Numbered from the stretch's first letter, positions 7,913-21,051 are shown. The stretch: 64,000 nucleotides of DNA from Mycobacterium parmense (GCF_010730575.1 NZ_AP022614.1:3162001-3226000); one strand, 5' to 3'. Notes: a model not told the origin generated them from the sequence alone. Translations and numbers: made by a program.

Positions 7913-8786
7913 ACTTGTCGGGATTGGCGATATCCCAGGCGGCGCAGACCTTTCCGTCACGCACGGCGAACGCCACGATGCGCGGCTGCATCCCGCGGTG
8001 GCCGTCGCCGCCGGGGCTTCCCGCCGTGTAGGCGCCCAGTTCGCCGTTGACCAGCGCCAACTGGTTCGACGTGACGAACGCGGGCCCGTACCGGCGGGCC
8101 AGGCCGAACATGAACCGGGCCACCTTGTCCGGACCGCGGATGGCATGAACGGCGGTGGGCGCCTTGCCGTTCGAATCGCCGATGAAGGTCACGTCCGGAT
8201 GCAGCAGCGCCACCACGGCGTCGACGTCGCCGGCGGCCATGGCGGCCATCAGCCGCCCGACCACCTCGTCGTGCGCCGGGTCGGGTTTGGGCGGCGGCGA
8301 CGCCGCGACCGCCTTGCGGGCCCGCGAGGCCAGCTGCCGCGCGGCGGTCTCGGTGGTCGCGAGCACGCGGGCCACCTCGGCGAACGGCACGGCGAACCCG
8401 TCGTGCAGGACGAACGCCACGCGCTGATCGGGCGAGAGCCGCTCCAGCACCACCATCGCCGCGAACCTGGCGTCCTCGGCGGCCACCACGGCCGCCAGCG
8501 GATCCGAGCGGTCGAAGCCGGTCACCACCGGCTCGGGCAGCCAGTTGCCGGTGTAGGTCTCGCGGCGACGCGCGGCCGAGCGCAGCTTGTCCAGCCCGAG
8601 CCGGCTCACCACGGTGGTCAACCAGGCCTGCAGGTCGGCAATCGGTTGGTCCTGGGCGTCCCAGCGCAGCCAGGCCTCCTGGACGATGTCTTCGGCATCG
8701 GCCACCGTTCCGGTGAGCCGGTAGGCGACCGCCATGAGATGCGGTCGCAGGGCTTCGAATTGGGCGACCTGCTGGGTGGAGGTCAT
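7884..8786 (-). CDS. sigJ: ECF41-family RNA polymerase sigma factor SigJ
   Basis: A 300-residue protein from ATG 8786. Region 2 (about 8-70) includes VAYRLTGTVADAEDIVQEAWLR, and region 4 (about 105-165) contains LSPDQRVAFVLHD and the helix-turn-helix. Between them is WLPEP, the linker motif of ECF41 factors. A C-terminal SnoaL-like domain (about 180-290) ends with NPDKF, near the ECF41 NPDKL motif. In this group the fused domain replaces a separate anti-sigma factor and modulates activity. It matches Rv3328c closely. The neighbouring AhpD-like gene is a typical ECF41 partner and probable target. An upstream ATG 24 bases earlier is possible, but the M. tuberculosis protein starts near the one chosen. 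Confidence 0.93.
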   Translation of the reverse strand: MTSTQQVAQFEALRPHLMAVAYRLTGTVADAEDIVQEAWLRWDAQDQPIADLQAWLTTVVSRLGLDKLRSAARRRETYTGNWLPEPVVTGFDRSDPLAAVVAAEDARFAAMVVLERLSPDQRVAFVLHDGFAVPFAEVARVLATTETAARQLASRARKAVAASPPPKPDPAHDEVVGRLMAAMAAGDVDAVVALLHPDVTFIGDSNGKAPTAVHAIRGPDKVARFMFGLARRYGPAFVTSNQLALVNGELGAYTAGSPGGDGHRGMQPRIVAFAVRDGKVCAAWDIANPDKFSGSPLRSA

Positions 8787-8897
8787 ACGCCGAGCGTAGC
8801 CCGGCGCCAACCGGCGAGTGTGAAACCATCGGCACGCTCGGCGCGCAGTGTGACGGTGGCGCTACGTTCGCCGACGGGCCGCGTTACGCTCGCGGCG

Positions 8898-10241
8898 ATG
8901 ACCAACCACCTCTGGCTGCACTTCTCGCGGCACGGCCCGGACTGCACGCCGCCGGTCATCGTCCGCGGCGAGGGGGTGACGATCTACGACGACCGCGGCA
9001 AGAGCTACCTCGACGGGCTGTCCGGGCTGTTCACCGTCCAGGTCGGGCACGGCCGCGCGGAGCTCGCCGAGGTCGCCGCCCGGCAGGCGGGCACGCTGGC
9101 GTTCTTCCCGCTGTGGGGGTACGCGACCCCGCCGGCGATCGAGCTGGCCGAGCGTCTCGCGCATTACGCCCCCGGCGAGCTGAGCCGGGTGTTCTTCACC
9201 TCTGGCGGCACCGAGGCGGTCGAGACCGCGTGGAAGTTGGCCAAGCAGTACTTCAAGCTCACCGGCAAACCCGGCAAGCACAAGGTCATTTCGCGGTCGG
9301 TCGCCTACCACGGCACCACCCAGGGCGCCCTGGCGATCACCGGGTTGCCGCGATTCAAGGCGCCGTTCGAGCCGGTGACGCCCGGCGGCTTCCGCGTGCC
9401 CAACACGAACTTCTACCGCGCGCCCGAGCCGTTCAGAACCGGTGAGCGCACCGACCCGAAAGCCTTCGGGCAGTGGGCCGCCGACCGGATCGCCGAGGCG
9501 ATCGAGTTCGAGGGGCCCGAGACCGTGGCCGCGGTGTTCCTGGAACCGGTACAGAACGCGGGCGGCAGCATCCCGCCTCCCCCAGGCTATTTCGAACGCG
9601 TGCGCGAGATCTGCGACGAATACGACGTGCTGCTGGTCTCCGACGAGGTGATCTGCGCGTTCGGCCGGATCGGGTCGATGTTCGCCTGTGCCGACTTCGG
9701 CTACGTGCCCGACATGATCACCTGCGCAAAGGGTTTGACGTCCGGCTACTCGCCGCTGGGCGCGATGATCGCCACCGAGAAGCTGTTCGAGCCGTTCGAC
9801 GACGGCGTCACGACGTTTCCGCACGGCTACACCTTCGGCGGCCACCCGGTGTCGGCCGCGGTCGGGCTGGCCAACCTCGACATCTTCGAGCGCGAGGGGC
9901 TCAACGACCGCGTCAAGGCCCGGGCGCCGGCGTTGCGCGCCACCCTGGAGAAGCTCTACGACCTGCCGATCGTCGGCGACGTGCGCGGCGAGGGGTACTT
10001 CTACGGCGTCGAACTGGTCAAGGACCAGGCGACCAGGCAGACCTTCTCCGACGAGGAGCGACGACAGCTGCTCGCCCGGGTCAACGCGGGGCTATTCGAG
10101 GCGGGTCTGTACTGCCGCACCGACGATCGCGGAGATTCGGTCATCCAGCTGGCGCCGCCGCTGATCAGCGGGCAGGACGAGTTCGACGCGATCGAATCGA
10201 TCCTGCGCGCCGTGCTGGCCGAGGAGTCCGAACGGCTCTGA
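8898..10241 (+). CDS. Class III pyridoxal-phosphate aminotransferase
   Basis: A 447-residue fold-type I aminotransferase of the omega-amino-acid type, equivalent to Rv3329. FFTSGGTEAVETAWKL binds the cofactor phosphate. SDEVICAFGRIG contains the Asp that pairs with the pyridine nitrogen. Lys278 in CAKGLTSGYSPLG is the expected Schiff-base lysine. The amino donor cannot be read from the sequence. ATG 8898 lies 111 bp from the divergent sigJ start, and the earlier open frame is antisense to sigJ, so the later start is used. It stands alone, with 123 bp before dacB1. Confidence 0.9.
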   Translation: MTNHLWLHFSRHGPDCTPPVIVRGEGVTIYDDRGKSYLDGLSGLFTVQVGHGRAELAEVAARQAGTLAFFPLWGYATPPAIELAERLAHYAPGELSRVFFTSGGTEAVETAWKLAKQYFKLTGKPGKHKVISRSVAYHGTTQGALAITGLPRFKAPFEPVTPGGFRVPNTNFYRAPEPFRTGERTDPKAFGQWAADRIAEAIEFEGPETVAAVFLEPVQNAGGSIPPPPGYFERVREICDEYDVLLVSDEVICAFGRIGSMFACADFGYVPDMITCAKGLTSGYSPLGAMIATEKLFEPFDDGVTTFPHGYTFGGHPVSAAVGLANLDIFEREGLNDRVKARAPALRATLEKLYDLPIVGDVRGEGYFYGVELVKDQATRQTFSDEERRQLLARVNAGLFEAGLYCRTDDRGDSVIQLAPPLISGQDEFDAIESILRAVLAEESERL

Positions 10242-10364
10242 ACTGCCGGGGCGCGCCGTCACCCGCCGGGACGTGAGGGGCCCCGGCACTGAGTAACATC
10301 CGCCCCAGCAGTCACAGCGCGGCTCCCGGGGATCGCGGCCCCGATCGCTTACTGTGCACAGACG

Positions 10365-11594
10365 ATGACCGTCTTACGCTCCGCGTCATGCCTGGCCGCG
10401 GCCGTTGTGTTGATGGCCGCCCCGGCGGCCCTCGGCGTCCCCGCCGCGAGCGCCGAACCGGGCCCCGAAGCCGCGCCCTCGTGCCCGTACCGGGTGAACA
10501 CCCCGCCCGCAGTGGACTCGTCGGAGGCGCCCCAGGCCGGTGACCCGCCGATCCCGCTCCCGGTGCCGCCCAAGCCCGTCGGCGGGGATGCGCTGGGCAG
10601 TTGCGGGATCGTCGCCGCGCCCGGCACGCCGCCGCTGCCGACCGACGTCTCGGCCGACGCCTGGCTGGTGGCCGACCTGGACAGCGGGGCGGTGGTCGCC
10701 GCGAAGGATCCGCACGGCCGGCACCGCCCGGCCAGCATCATCAAGGTGCTCGTCGCGATGGCCTCCCTCAACTCGCTGAACCTCAACAAGTCCGTCCCCG
10801 GCACCGCCGACGACGCGGCCGCCGAAGGTACCAAGGTCGGCGTCAACGAGGGCGGGACGTTCACGGTCAACCAACTGCTGCACGGGCTGCTGATGCACTC
10901 CGGCAACGACGCGGCGCACGCGCTGGCCATGCAGCTCGGCGGCATGCAGACCGCCGTGGAGAAGATCAACGTGCTGGCCGCCAAGCTCGGCGGCAAGGAC
11001 ACCCGCGTGGCCACGCCGTCGGGCCTGGACGGGCCCGGCATGAGCACGTCGGCCTACGACATCGGCCTGTTCTACCGCTATGCGTGGCAGAACCCGACTT
11101 TCGCCGACATCGTGGCGACCAAGACCTTCGACTTCCCCGGCCACGGCGACCACCCCGGCTACGAGCTGGAGAACGACAACAAGCTGCTCTACAACTACCC
11201 GGGCGCGCTCGGCGGCAAGACCGGCTACACCGACGACGCCGGGCAGACGTTCGTGGGCGCGGCCAACCGCAACGGGCGGCGCTTGATGGCGGTGCTGCTG
11301 CACGGGACGCGGCAGCCGATCGCCCCGTGGGAACAGGCCGCGCACCTGCTCGACTACGGCTTCGGCACCCCGCAGGGCACCCAGGTCGGCTCGCTCATCG
11401 AGCCCGACCCCTCCCTGCTGCCCGCCAAGCACGACGCCGCGGGCGACCAGCAGGGCGCCGCCCAGGCCGGCGCCCTCGTCCCGTCGGCGGACGCGGTGCC
11501 GGTCCGCGTCGGCGTGGGTGTCATCGGCACGATCATCGTGTTTGGATTGATCATGGCCGCGCGCACCATGAACCGCCGACCGCAGCATCGTTGA
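10365..11594 (+). CDS. dacB1: D-alanyl-D-alanine carboxypeptidase (penicillin-binding protein 5/6 type)
   Basis: A 409-residue exported enzyme that trims the terminal D-Ala from peptidoglycan stem peptides. It has a signal peptide (about 1-30, ending ASA), a Pro-rich stretch to about 90, then the peptidase S11 motifs: S124-I-I-K127, S179-G-N181 and K285-T-G287. A C-terminal transmembrane helix (about 380-400, [15 protein letters not shown]) would anchor it in the membrane. It matches Rv3330. Its TGA overlaps the probable TTG start of the sugar transporter gene, making an operon with sugI and nagA that links wall turnover to amino-sugar use. Confidence 0.95.
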   Translation: MTVLRSASCLAAAVVLMAAPAALGVPAASAEPGPEAAPSCPYRVNTPPAVDSSEAPQAGDPPIPLPVPPKPVGGDALGSCGIVAAPGTPPLPTDVSADAWLVADLDSGAVVAAKDPHGRHRPASIIKVLVAMASLNSLNLNKSVPGTADDAAAEGTKVGVNEGGTFTVNQLLHGLLMHSGNDAAHALAMQLGGMQTAVEKINVLAAKLGGKDTRVATPSGLDGPGMSTSAYDIGLFYRYAWQNPTFADIVATKTFDFPGHGDHPGYELENDNKLLYNYPGALGGKTGYTDDAGQTFVGAANRNGRRLMAVLLHGTRQPIAPWEQAAHLLDYGFGTPQGTQVGSLIEPDPSLLPAKHDAAGDQQGAAQAGALVPSADAVPVRVGVGVIGTIIVFGLIMAARTMNRRPQHR

Positions 11595-12949
11595 GCGCCC
11601 GACCGCGAAGCCTGCGGCCCGCCCTCACCGCCGCGAGCGTCGGTGTCATCTACGGCTACGACCTGTCCATCATCGCCGGGGCGCAGCTGTTCGTCACCGA
11701 GGATTTCGGCCTCACGACGCGGCAACAAGAGCTGTTGACGACCATGGCGGTGGTCGGCCAGATCGCCGGCGCGCTGGGCGCCGGCACCCTCGCCAACAGG
11801 GTCGGGCGCAAGGCCTCGGTGGTGGCGGTCCTCGCCGCGTACGCGGCGTTCGCGCTGCTGGCCGCGTTCTCCGTGTCGCTGCCGATGCTGCTGGTGGCGC
11901 GCCTCCTGCTGGGCGTGGCCATCGGGGTGTCGGTGGTGGTGGTCCCGGTGTACGTGGCGGAGTCGGCGCCGGCGGCCGTGCGCGGCTCGCTGCTGACGGC
12001 CTACCAACTGGCGATCGTCAGCGGCCTCATCCTGGGCTACCTGACCGGTTACCTGCTGGCGGGCGCACACGGCTGGAGATGGATGCTCGGGCTGGCCGTG
12101 GCGCCCGCGATCCTGTTGATGCCCTTGCTCATTCGCCTGCCCGACACGGCCCGGTGGTATCTGATGAAGGGCCGGCCCGCCGACGCCCGCGCCGCGCTGC
12201 TGCGCGTGGAGCCCGCCGCGAACGTCGACGGGGAGCTCGACGAGATCGGCCGGGCCCTGAGCGAAGGTGCCGGCGGACCGTCCGAGATGGTGCGCCGCCC
12301 GTATTCGCGAGCCACCCTGTTCGTGGTCACGCTCGGCTTCCTCATCCAGATCACCGGCATCAACGCGATCATCTACTACTGCCCCCGGATCTTCGAGGCG
12401 ATGGGCTTCACCGGCAATTTCGCGCTGCTGGGGCTTCCGGCGCTGATTCAGGTCGCCGGCTTGGCGGCCGTGGGCACCTCGGTGTTGCTCGTCGACCGGG
12501 TGGGGCGCCGCCCGATCCTGTTGTCGGGCATCGCCATGATGATCGCCGCCGACGTCGTGCTGATCGCCGTGTTCGGCAACGACGCCAGGGGATTCGGCGG
12601 CGCGGTCGCCGGCTTCGCCGGCATCCTGCTGTTCATCGTCGGCTACACCCTGGGATTCGGCTCGCTGGGTTGGGTGTATGCCAGTGAGAGCTTCCCGACC
12701 CGGCTGCGTTCCCTCGGGTCGGCCACGATGCTCACCTCGAACCTGGTGGGCAACGCGATCGTCGCCGCCGTCTTCTTGACCATGCTGCATTCCCTGGGCG
12801 GCGCAGGGACGTTCGCGGTCTTCGCGGCGTTCGCCGTGATCGCGCTGGTCGTCGTCCACCGGTATGCGCCGGAAACCAAGGGCCGCCAGCTCGAGGACAT
12901 CCGGCACTTCTGGGAGAACGGCGGGCGCTGGGAGGCCGGGTGCGACTGA
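11591..12949 (+). CDS. sugI: MFS sugar transporter
   Basis: About 452 residues with 12 hydrophobic segments and sugar-porter signatures: [10 protein letters not shown] in helix 1, NRVGRKASV after helix 2, and the PETKG motif near the C-terminus ([13 protein letters not shown]). It resembles Rv3331 SugI. The start is assigned to TTG 11591, which overlaps the dacB1 stop (TTGA). No ATG or GTG occurs between it and the first membrane helix, and the resulting N-terminus is slightly shorter than I expect for SugI. It overlaps nagA by 10 bases. The substrate is unproven. The neighbour nagA suggests an amino sugar or cell-wall sugar. Confidence 0.87.
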   Translation: MSARPRSLRPALTAASVGVIYGYDLSIIAGAQLFVTEDFGLTTRQQELLTTMAVVGQIAGALGAGTLANRVGRKASVVAVLAAYAAFALLAAFSVSLPMLLVARLLLGVAIGVSVVVVPVYVAESAPAAVRGSLLTAYQLAIVSGLILGYLTGYLLAGAHGWRWMLGLAVAPAILLMPLLIRLPDTARWYLMKGRPADARAALLRVEPAANVDGELDEIGRALSEGAGGPSEMVRRPYSRATLFVVTLGFLIQITGINAIIYYCPRIFEAMGFTGNFALLGLPALIQVAGLAAVGTSVLLVDRVGRRPILLSGIAMMIAADVVLIAVFGNDARGFGGAVAGFAGILLFIVGYTLGFGSLGWVYASESFPTRLRSLGSATMLTSNLVGNAIVAAVFLTMLHSLGGAGTFAVFAAFAVIALVVVHRYAPETKGRQLEDIRHFWENGGRWEAGCD

Positions 12950-14058
12950 TCCGTGCCGGCGCCATGGTCCTCGACGGGCAGGTCCGCCGGCCGGCCTGGC
13001 TGGAGATCTCCGGCGGCCGGATCAGCGCCTGCGGGTCCGGCCCACCGCCGCGCCCGGCAGACCGTGCGTTCCCCGATTGCACTGTGGTGCCGGGGTTTGT
13101 CGACATGCACGTACACGGCGGCGGCGGCGCCTCCTACACCGACGCCGGCGGCGTCGCCGACGCCGCGGCATTTCACCTGCGGTACGGCACGACGACGACG
13201 CTGGCCAGTTTGGTCACCGCCTCCCCCGCCGAGCTGATCGCCGGTGTGCGCGTCCTGGCCGCGGCCACCCGGCAGGGCGTCATCGCGGGGGTCCACCTGG
13301 AGGGGCCGTGGCTGAGCCGCGCGCGCTGCGGGGCGCACGACCCCGACCGGATGCGCGATCCGGACCCCGCGGAGATCGACGCCGTGCTGGCGGCCGGCGG
13401 CGGCACGATCCGAATGGTCACGCTGGCGCCCGAGCTGCCCGGCGCGCAGGCGGCGATCCGGCGGTTCTGCGACGCCGGAGTCGCTGTGGCCGTTGGTCAT
13501 ACGAATGCAACATACGAGCAGACCGAACTGGCGATCGCCGCGGGGGCCACGGTCGGGACCCATCTGTTCAACGCGATGCGGCCGCTGCATCACCGCGAGC
13601 CCGGCCCGGCGCTGGCGCTGTTGGCGGCCCCGCAGGTGACCGTCGAGCTGATCGCCGACGGCGTGCACCTGCATCCGGACGTGATCCGGGCCGTGATCCA
13701 CGCGGCGGGCGCCGACCGGGTCGCGCTGGTCACCGACGCCATGGCCGCGGCCGGGCGCGGCGACGGGACGTTTCGGCTCGGCGAGGTGACGGTCGAGGTC
13801 GTCGCCAATGTCGCACGCGTGCAGGGCACGTCGACCATCGCGGGCAGCACCGCCACCATGGACCAGCTGTTCCGGGCGGTCGCGGGCCTCGCCGGACTGC
13901 CCGCCGCGGTGCAGATGACCGCCGCCACCCCGGCGCGCGCGCTGGGGCTGCCGGGGGTCGGCGGCCTGCGGCCCGGCCACGACGCCGACCTCGTCGTGCT
14001 CGACGACGGCCTGCGCGTCGTCGACGTGATGCGGCAAGGGCGGTGGCGCGACGCCTAG
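12940..14058 (+). CDS. nagA: N-acetylglucosamine-6-phosphate deacetylase
   Basis: A 372-residue amidohydrolase that removes acetate from N-acetylglucosamine-6-phosphate, a step in amino-sugar recycling. Motifs in order are HVHGGGG (about 52-58, metal site), HLEGPW, GHTNATYEQ, GTHLFNAMRPLHHREPG, ADGVHLHP and LVTDAMAAAG with the catalytic Asp. The GTG start overlaps the end of sugI by 10 bases, so the pair is translationally coupled. It matches Rv3332 in length and place. Its TAG overlaps the TAG of the convergent membrane-protein gene. Confidence 0.94.
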   Translation: MRLIRAGAMVLDGQVRRPAWLEISGGRISACGSGPPPRPADRAFPDCTVVPGFVDMHVHGGGGASYTDAGGVADAAAFHLRYGTTTTLASLVTASPAELIAGVRVLAAATRQGVIAGVHLEGPWLSRARCGAHDPDRMRDPDPAEIDAVLAAGGGTIRMVTLAPELPGAQAAIRRFCDAGVAVAVGHTNATYEQTELAIAAGATVGTHLFNAMRPLHHREPGPALALLAAPQVTVELIADGVHLHPDVIRAVIHAAGADRVALVTDAMAAAGRGDGTFRLGEVTVEVVANVARVQGTSTIAGSTATMDQLFRAVAGLAGLPAAVQMTAATPARALGLPGVGGLRPGHDADLVVLDDGLRVVDVMRQGRWRDA

Positions 14059-15083
14059 CGCAGCCAACGGGTCAGCCGCGAAAAAGCCAGCGCACCAACG
14101 GCTCCCAGGCCCATCGCGGTCAGCGCCTGACGAGTGCTGAGGCCCTCGTCGAGCTGCACCCGCGGGGCGATGATCGCGGGCGCGGGCGGATATACGTGGC
14201 GGTCGCGCGGATCGTCGGACGCCGTCGCGGCCCACGCGGTGCAGAACAACACGAGATACGCGGTGATGTAGGCGAACACCATCAGGCCCAGCACCGGCCC
14301 GAACGTCGCGCCCGCCGGGCTGCGCAGCACGACCTTGAGGTAGATCGACCCCACCTGCTTGAACAGCTCGAAGCCCGCCGCCGCGACGAAACCCGCGCGC
14401 GCCGACTCGACCAGGCTCACCTTCTCGCGCGGCAGCCGCGCGATCATCCAGGTGAACAGCAACCACGACACCAGCACCGAGAGGGCGATCGAGAAGAGCA
14501 GGAACAGCCAGTCGAACACCGTGAACTCAGGTATGCCAAGCCATTTCAGCATCGCGCCCATCGGCGCGGCATGGCCGAGTGTGGTGATGACGACGGTGCC
14601 GAGGGTCACCGCGAAGGTGCCCAGCATCGCCAACAGATCGGATAACTTGTTGCGCAGGAAGCCCGGCGAGGAGATCCGGTGCTCCCACCACATCTCCGTG
14701 AGGGCCTGGCGCAGATGGGAGATCCAACCCAGGCCGGCCCAGACCGCGGTGGCCAGGCCGATGACACCGATCGACGCCCGCGCGTCGATCGCCGAGTTGA
14801 TCAGGTCCAGCAGCTGGTCGCCCAGCGCCCCGGTGACCTGGGAGCGGATGTGGTCGTCAATCGTGTTGAGCAGCTGGGGCCGTCGCGCCAGCGTGAACCC
14901 GACCACCGCGAAGCCGACCATCAGCAGCGGAAACAACGCGAAGATCGTGTAGTAGGTGAGCCCGGCGGCGAAGAACCCGCCGTTGCGCTTGTCGAAGCGC
15001 TCGTAGGCGCGCATGAGGTGGCCGAACCATCCGTACCGCGCTCGCAGCCGATCCAGGATCCCCGGCTTGGCCGGATCGCTCAT
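14055..15083 (-). CDS. YihY/virulence factor BrkB family membrane protein
   Basis: A 342-residue integral membrane protein with about six helices and the family features FAAGLTYYTIFALFPLLM and a late GLMVFAYITAYLVLFCTAWAA. Once called ribonuclease BN, this family has no established enzymatic role. It corresponds to Rv3335c, with a longer C-terminus ending in a helix (ALTAMGLGAVGALAFSRL). It lies 9 bp after trpS on the same strand and is probably co-transcribed with it. Confidence 0.9.
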   Translation of the reverse strand: MSDPAKPGILDRLRARYGWFGHLMRAYERFDKRNGGFFAAGLTYYTIFALFPLLMVGFAVVGFTLARRPQLLNTIDDHIRSQVTGALGDQLLDLINSAIDARASIGVIGLATAVWAGLGWISHLRQALTEMWWEHRISSPGFLRNKLSDLLAMLGTFAVTLGTVVITTLGHAAPMGAMLKWLGIPEFTVFDWLFLLFSIALSVLVSWLLFTWMIARLPREKVSLVESARAGFVAAAGFELFKQVGSIYLKVVLRSPAGATFGPVLGLMVFAYITAYLVLFCTAWAATASDDPRDRHVYPPAPAIIAPRVQLDEGLSTRQALTAMGLGAVGALAFSRLTRWLR

Positions 15084-15092
15084 GGTGGAACC

Positions 15093-16139
<1,047 letters not shown>

Positions 16140-16186
16140 TCACGCGCAGACCCGCCCTTGTTTGCGGTACCGGCGGTACCGGCATT

Positions 16187-17053
16187 ATGGTCGGATCCAT
16201 GGGGAGCAACGCGGGGATCCGCCCGCCGATACATGTCGGCTCCGGCGAGCCGGTCGTCTTACTGCATCCATTCCTGCTGTCGCAGTCGGTGTGGGAGGAG
16301 GTGGCCCAGCAGCTGGCCGACACCGGCCGTTACGAGGTCTTCGCCCCGACGATGGCCGGCCACAACGGCGGCCCCCCGGCGGGTACCTGGTTCCTGTCGT
16401 CGGCGGTGCTGGCCGATCACGTGGAGCGCCAGATGGACGAACTGGGCTGGAAGACCGCCCACATCGTCGGCAACTCGCTGGGCGGCTGGGTGGCCTTCGA
16501 GCTGGAACGGCGCGGTCGGGCGCGCAGCGTGACCGGCATCGCCCCCGCGGGCGGTTGGACCCGGTGGAGCCCGCACAAGTTCGAGGTGATCGCCAAGTTC
16601 ATCCTGGGCATCCCGCTGCTGGTGGCCGCCTGGGCGTTCGGGCCGCGGGTGTTGCGCCTGCCGTTCAGCGACCGGCTGGCGACGTACGCGATCAGCGCGT
16701 CACCGGACGGGGTCAGCGAGCGTCAACTGTCCGGCGTCGTCGACGACGTCGCGCACTGCCCCGCCTACTTCCAGCTGCTGGTCAAGTCGCTGCTGATGCA
16801 CGGCCTGCGCGAGCTCGCGGAGAACGCCGTCCCCGCTCACCTGGTGATCTGCGAGAAGGACCGGGTCGTCCCGGCGCCCCGGTTCAGCCGGCATTTCACC
16901 GCCGGCCTGCCGGCGGGGCACAAGGTCACCGAGCTCGACGGCGTCGGGCACATCCCGATGTTCGAGGCGCCGCGGCGCGTCACCGAGGTGATCACCGGCT
17001 TCCTCGACGAGTGCGTCGCGGCCGAGCCGGGCCGCGAACAGCCCGCGGGCTAA
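16187..17053 (+). CDS. Alpha/beta hydrolase
   Basis: A 288-residue alpha/beta hydrolase. The nucleophile elbow is GNSLGG (Ser about residue 103), VVLLHPF near residue 28 provides the oxyanion region, and GVGHIPMFEAP near residue 265 holds the catalytic His, with an Asp in ICEKDRVVP. The substrate is not known. The location corresponds to Rv3337/Rv3338 of M. tuberculosis, which appear to be pieces of one such gene; here it is whole. ATG 16199 is an alternative start four codons in. The upstream region has a 9-bp direct repeat containing GGTACC (about 16164-16182). Confidence 0.88.
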   Translation: MVGSMGSNAGIRPPIHVGSGEPVVLLHPFLLSQSVWEEVAQQLADTGRYEVFAPTMAGHNGGPPAGTWFLSSAVLADHVERQMDELGWKTAHIVGNSLGGWVAFELERRGRARSVTGIAPAGGWTRWSPHKFEVIAKFILGIPLLVAAWAFGPRVLRLPFSDRLATYAISASPDGVSERQLSGVVDDVAHCPAYFQLLVKSLLMHGLRELAENAVPAHLVICEKDRVVPAPRFSRHFTAGLPAGHKVTELDGVGHIPMFEAPRRVTEVITGFLDECVAAEPGREQPAG

Positions 17054-17060
17054 CCAGCCG

Positions 17061-18290
17061 CTAACCAGCCAGAGCCTTATCCAGGTTCTCGGCGATCGAA
17101 TTCAGGAACTCCTCGCTGTTCTGGTACTCCTGCTCGGGGCCGATCAGGATCGCGAGGTCCTTGGTCATCTTGCCGCTCTCGACCGTGGCGATGACGACGT
17201 CCTCGAGCGTCTGCGCGAACCTGGTCACCTCGGGTGTGTTGTCCAGCTTGCCGCGGTGTTGCAGGCCGCGCGTCCACGCGAAGATCGAGGCGATCGGGTT
17301 GGTCGAGGTCGGCTTGCCGGCCTGGTACTGCCGGAAATGGCGGGTGACGGTGCCGTGCGCGGCCTCGGCTTCGACCGTCTTGCCGTCGGCCGTCATCAGC
17401 ACAGACGTCATCAGCCCCAGCGAGCCGTAACCCTGCGCGACGAGGTCGGACTGCACGTCGCCGTCGTAGTTCTTGCAGGCCCACACGTAGCCGCCTTCCC
17501 ACTTCAGGCACGCGGCGACCATGTCGTCGATGAGCCGGTGCTCGTAGGTGAGCCCCTCGGCCTCGAACTTGTCCTTGAACTCCTCGTCGTAGATGCGCTG
17601 GAACTCGTCCTTGAACATGCCGTCGTAGGCCTTGAGGATGGTGTTCTTGGTGGACAGGTACACCGGCCACTTGGCGTTGAGGCCGTAGGCCAGCGAGGCG
17701 CGGGCGAAGTCCCGCACCGATGCCTTGAAGTTGTACATCCCCATCACGACGCCGCCGTCCTCCGGGATGGACACCACCTCGTGCACCATCGGCTCGCTGC
17801 CGTCGGCGGGGGTGAAGGTGATGGTGACGGTGCCGGGCTGGTCGACCTTGAAGTTGGTCGAGCGGTACTGGTCGCCGAAGGCGTGCCGGCCGATGACGAT
17901 CGGCTTGGTCCAGCCCGGAACCAGCCGGGGCACATTGGAGATCACGATCGGCTCACGGAAGATGGTGCCGCCCAAGATGTTACGGATGGTCCCGTTGGGA
18001 GACAGCCACATCCTCTTGAGGTTGAACTCCTGGACGCGGGCCTCGTCGGGGGTGATGGTCGCGCACTTGACTCCCACACCGTGCTTCTTGATGGCGTAGG
18101 CCGCGTCGATGGTCACCTGGTCGTCGGTGCGGTCCCGGTGCTCGATGCTCAGGTCGTAGTAGTCCAGGTTGATGTCGAGGTGCGGAAGGATCAGCATGTC
18201 CTTGATCAGCTTCCAGATGACGCGGGTCATCTCGTCACCGTCGAGCTCGACCACCGGGCCCTTGACTTTGATCTTGCGTTCGGTGGACAT
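17061..18290 (-). CDS. icd1: NADP-dependent isocitrate dehydrogenase (dimeric type)
   Basis: A 409-residue enzyme that converts isocitrate to 2-oxoglutarate with NADP in the TCA cycle. The N-terminus [16 protein letters not shown], the substrate-binding segment [15 protein letters not shown], and the metal/cofactor segment [12 protein letters not shown] followed by [12 protein letters not shown] are all typical of eukaryote-like homodimeric Icd. It matches Rv3339c in length. It is followed at 18328 by the unrelated monomeric enzyme on the same strand, with a gap of 37 bp. Confidence 0.96.
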   Translation of the reverse strand: MSTERKIKVKGPVVELDGDEMTRVIWKLIKDMLILPHLDINLDYYDLSIEHRDRTDDQVTIDAAYAIKKHGVGVKCATITPDEARVQEFNLKRMWLSPNGTIRNILGGTIFREPIVISNVPRLVPGWTKPIVIGRHAFGDQYRSTNFKVDQPGTVTITFTPADGSEPMVHEVVSIPEDGGVVMGMYNFKASVRDFARASLAYGLNAKWPVYLSTKNTILKAYDGMFKDEFQRIYDEEFKDKFEAEGLTYEHRLIDDMVAACLKWEGGYVWACKNYDGDVQSDLVAQGYGSLGLMTSVLMTADGKTVEAEAAHGTVTRHFRQYQAGKPTSTNPIASIFAWTRGLQHRGKLDNTPEVTRFAQTLEDVVIATVESGKMTKDLAILIGPEQEYQNSEEFLNSIAENLDKALAG

Positions 18291-18327
18291 CGGTGTCCGA
18301 CTCCTCTTTGCCGCGAGCGTGCGGCGG

Positions 18328-20565
<2,238 letters not shown>

Positions 20566-20733
20566 GGTCCCTCTCCCGGCTAAGTCGGTCAGAATCTGGG
20601 GGGCTCAGCGTTGTTCCTGCCACGTTATCAAGGGTGTTCGGACCGGCGTCGACCTGCATGCTCACCGCCGGCGGCCCTCGCCGGATCGGCGGCATTGGCG
20701 CCGAGTCGGCGTAGTAAGCTAATCTGCGTAATA

Positions 20734-20851
20734 GGTCATGAGTGCCAGCGCTAAGCCCCGGCTTGCTGGCCGGCAACCCTCCAACCGCGGTGGGGTGCCC
20801 CGGGTGAAAGACCAGGTCTAGTAGCCACAGGCTGCGCGGCAAGCGCGGGTC
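20734..20851 (+). promoter_or_regulatory. SAM-IV riboswitch
   Basis: The sequence follows the actinobacterial SAM-IV consensus almost base for base. P1 is ggtc 20734-20737 paired with gacc 20810-20813. The core includes gagtgccagcg, ccccggcttgctggccggcaaccc and ggtggggtgccccgggtga. The 3' pseudoknot region is aggtctagtagcc through gcggcaagcgcgggtc. SAM-IV elements are known upstream of mycobacterial metC. Binding of S-adenosylmethionine would lower expression of the methionine operon. Confidence 0.92.
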
Positions 20852-20866
20852 CGCCATAACGGACCC
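20847..20866 (+). promoter_or_regulatory. Hairpin overlapping the 3' end of the riboswitch (candidate expression platform)
   Basis: gggtccg (20847-20853) pairs perfectly with cggaccc (20860-20866) around ccataa. The 5' arm overlaps the last bases of the aptamer, so the two structures could exclude each other. No T tract follows. The ribosome-binding site of the short leader ORF starts within 10 bases. The role is inferred. Confidence 0.55.
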
Positions 20867-20887
20867 CTGACTAGAGGGGACAACGTG

Positions 20888-20950
20888 ATGTGCACTCACC
20901 AAAACCATCCGGATCGGCTGATGCGTCGAATCCCCTGTTGTCGGTGTTGA
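20888..20950 (+). CDS. Short Cys-rich leader peptide (candidate attenuator)
   Basis: A 20-codon ORF that begins MCTHQNHPD and ends RIPCCRC before TGA. Four of its 20 residues are cysteine, three of them in the last four. A purine-rich site (agagggga, 20873-20880) lies 7 bases before ATG 20888; GTG 20885 is an in-frame alternative. It sits between the SAM-IV riboswitch and metC, which encodes a sulfur-assimilation enzyme. Short polycysteine ORFs upstream of sulfur genes are known cysteine-responsive attenuators in mycobacteria. Those described are mostly leaderless, whereas this one has a leader and an RBS. Expression and function are inference. Confidence 0.55.
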   Translation: MCTHQNHPDRLMRRIPCCRC

Positions 20951-21051
20951 CCGGCGGCCGCCGGTCTCGACGTCGTCTGTGACGGCGTCCCGCGCGGCTG
21001 CCAGCACCGCCTCCACCCGATTCGTCCCTTTTCAGCAGAAAGCCAACCCAG

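Noticed and set aside
16164..16182. GGTACC-containing 9-bp direct repeat as an operator of the hydrolase gene
   Set aside because: It is short, GC-rich and lies in a small divergent region. Nothing else supports a binding site.
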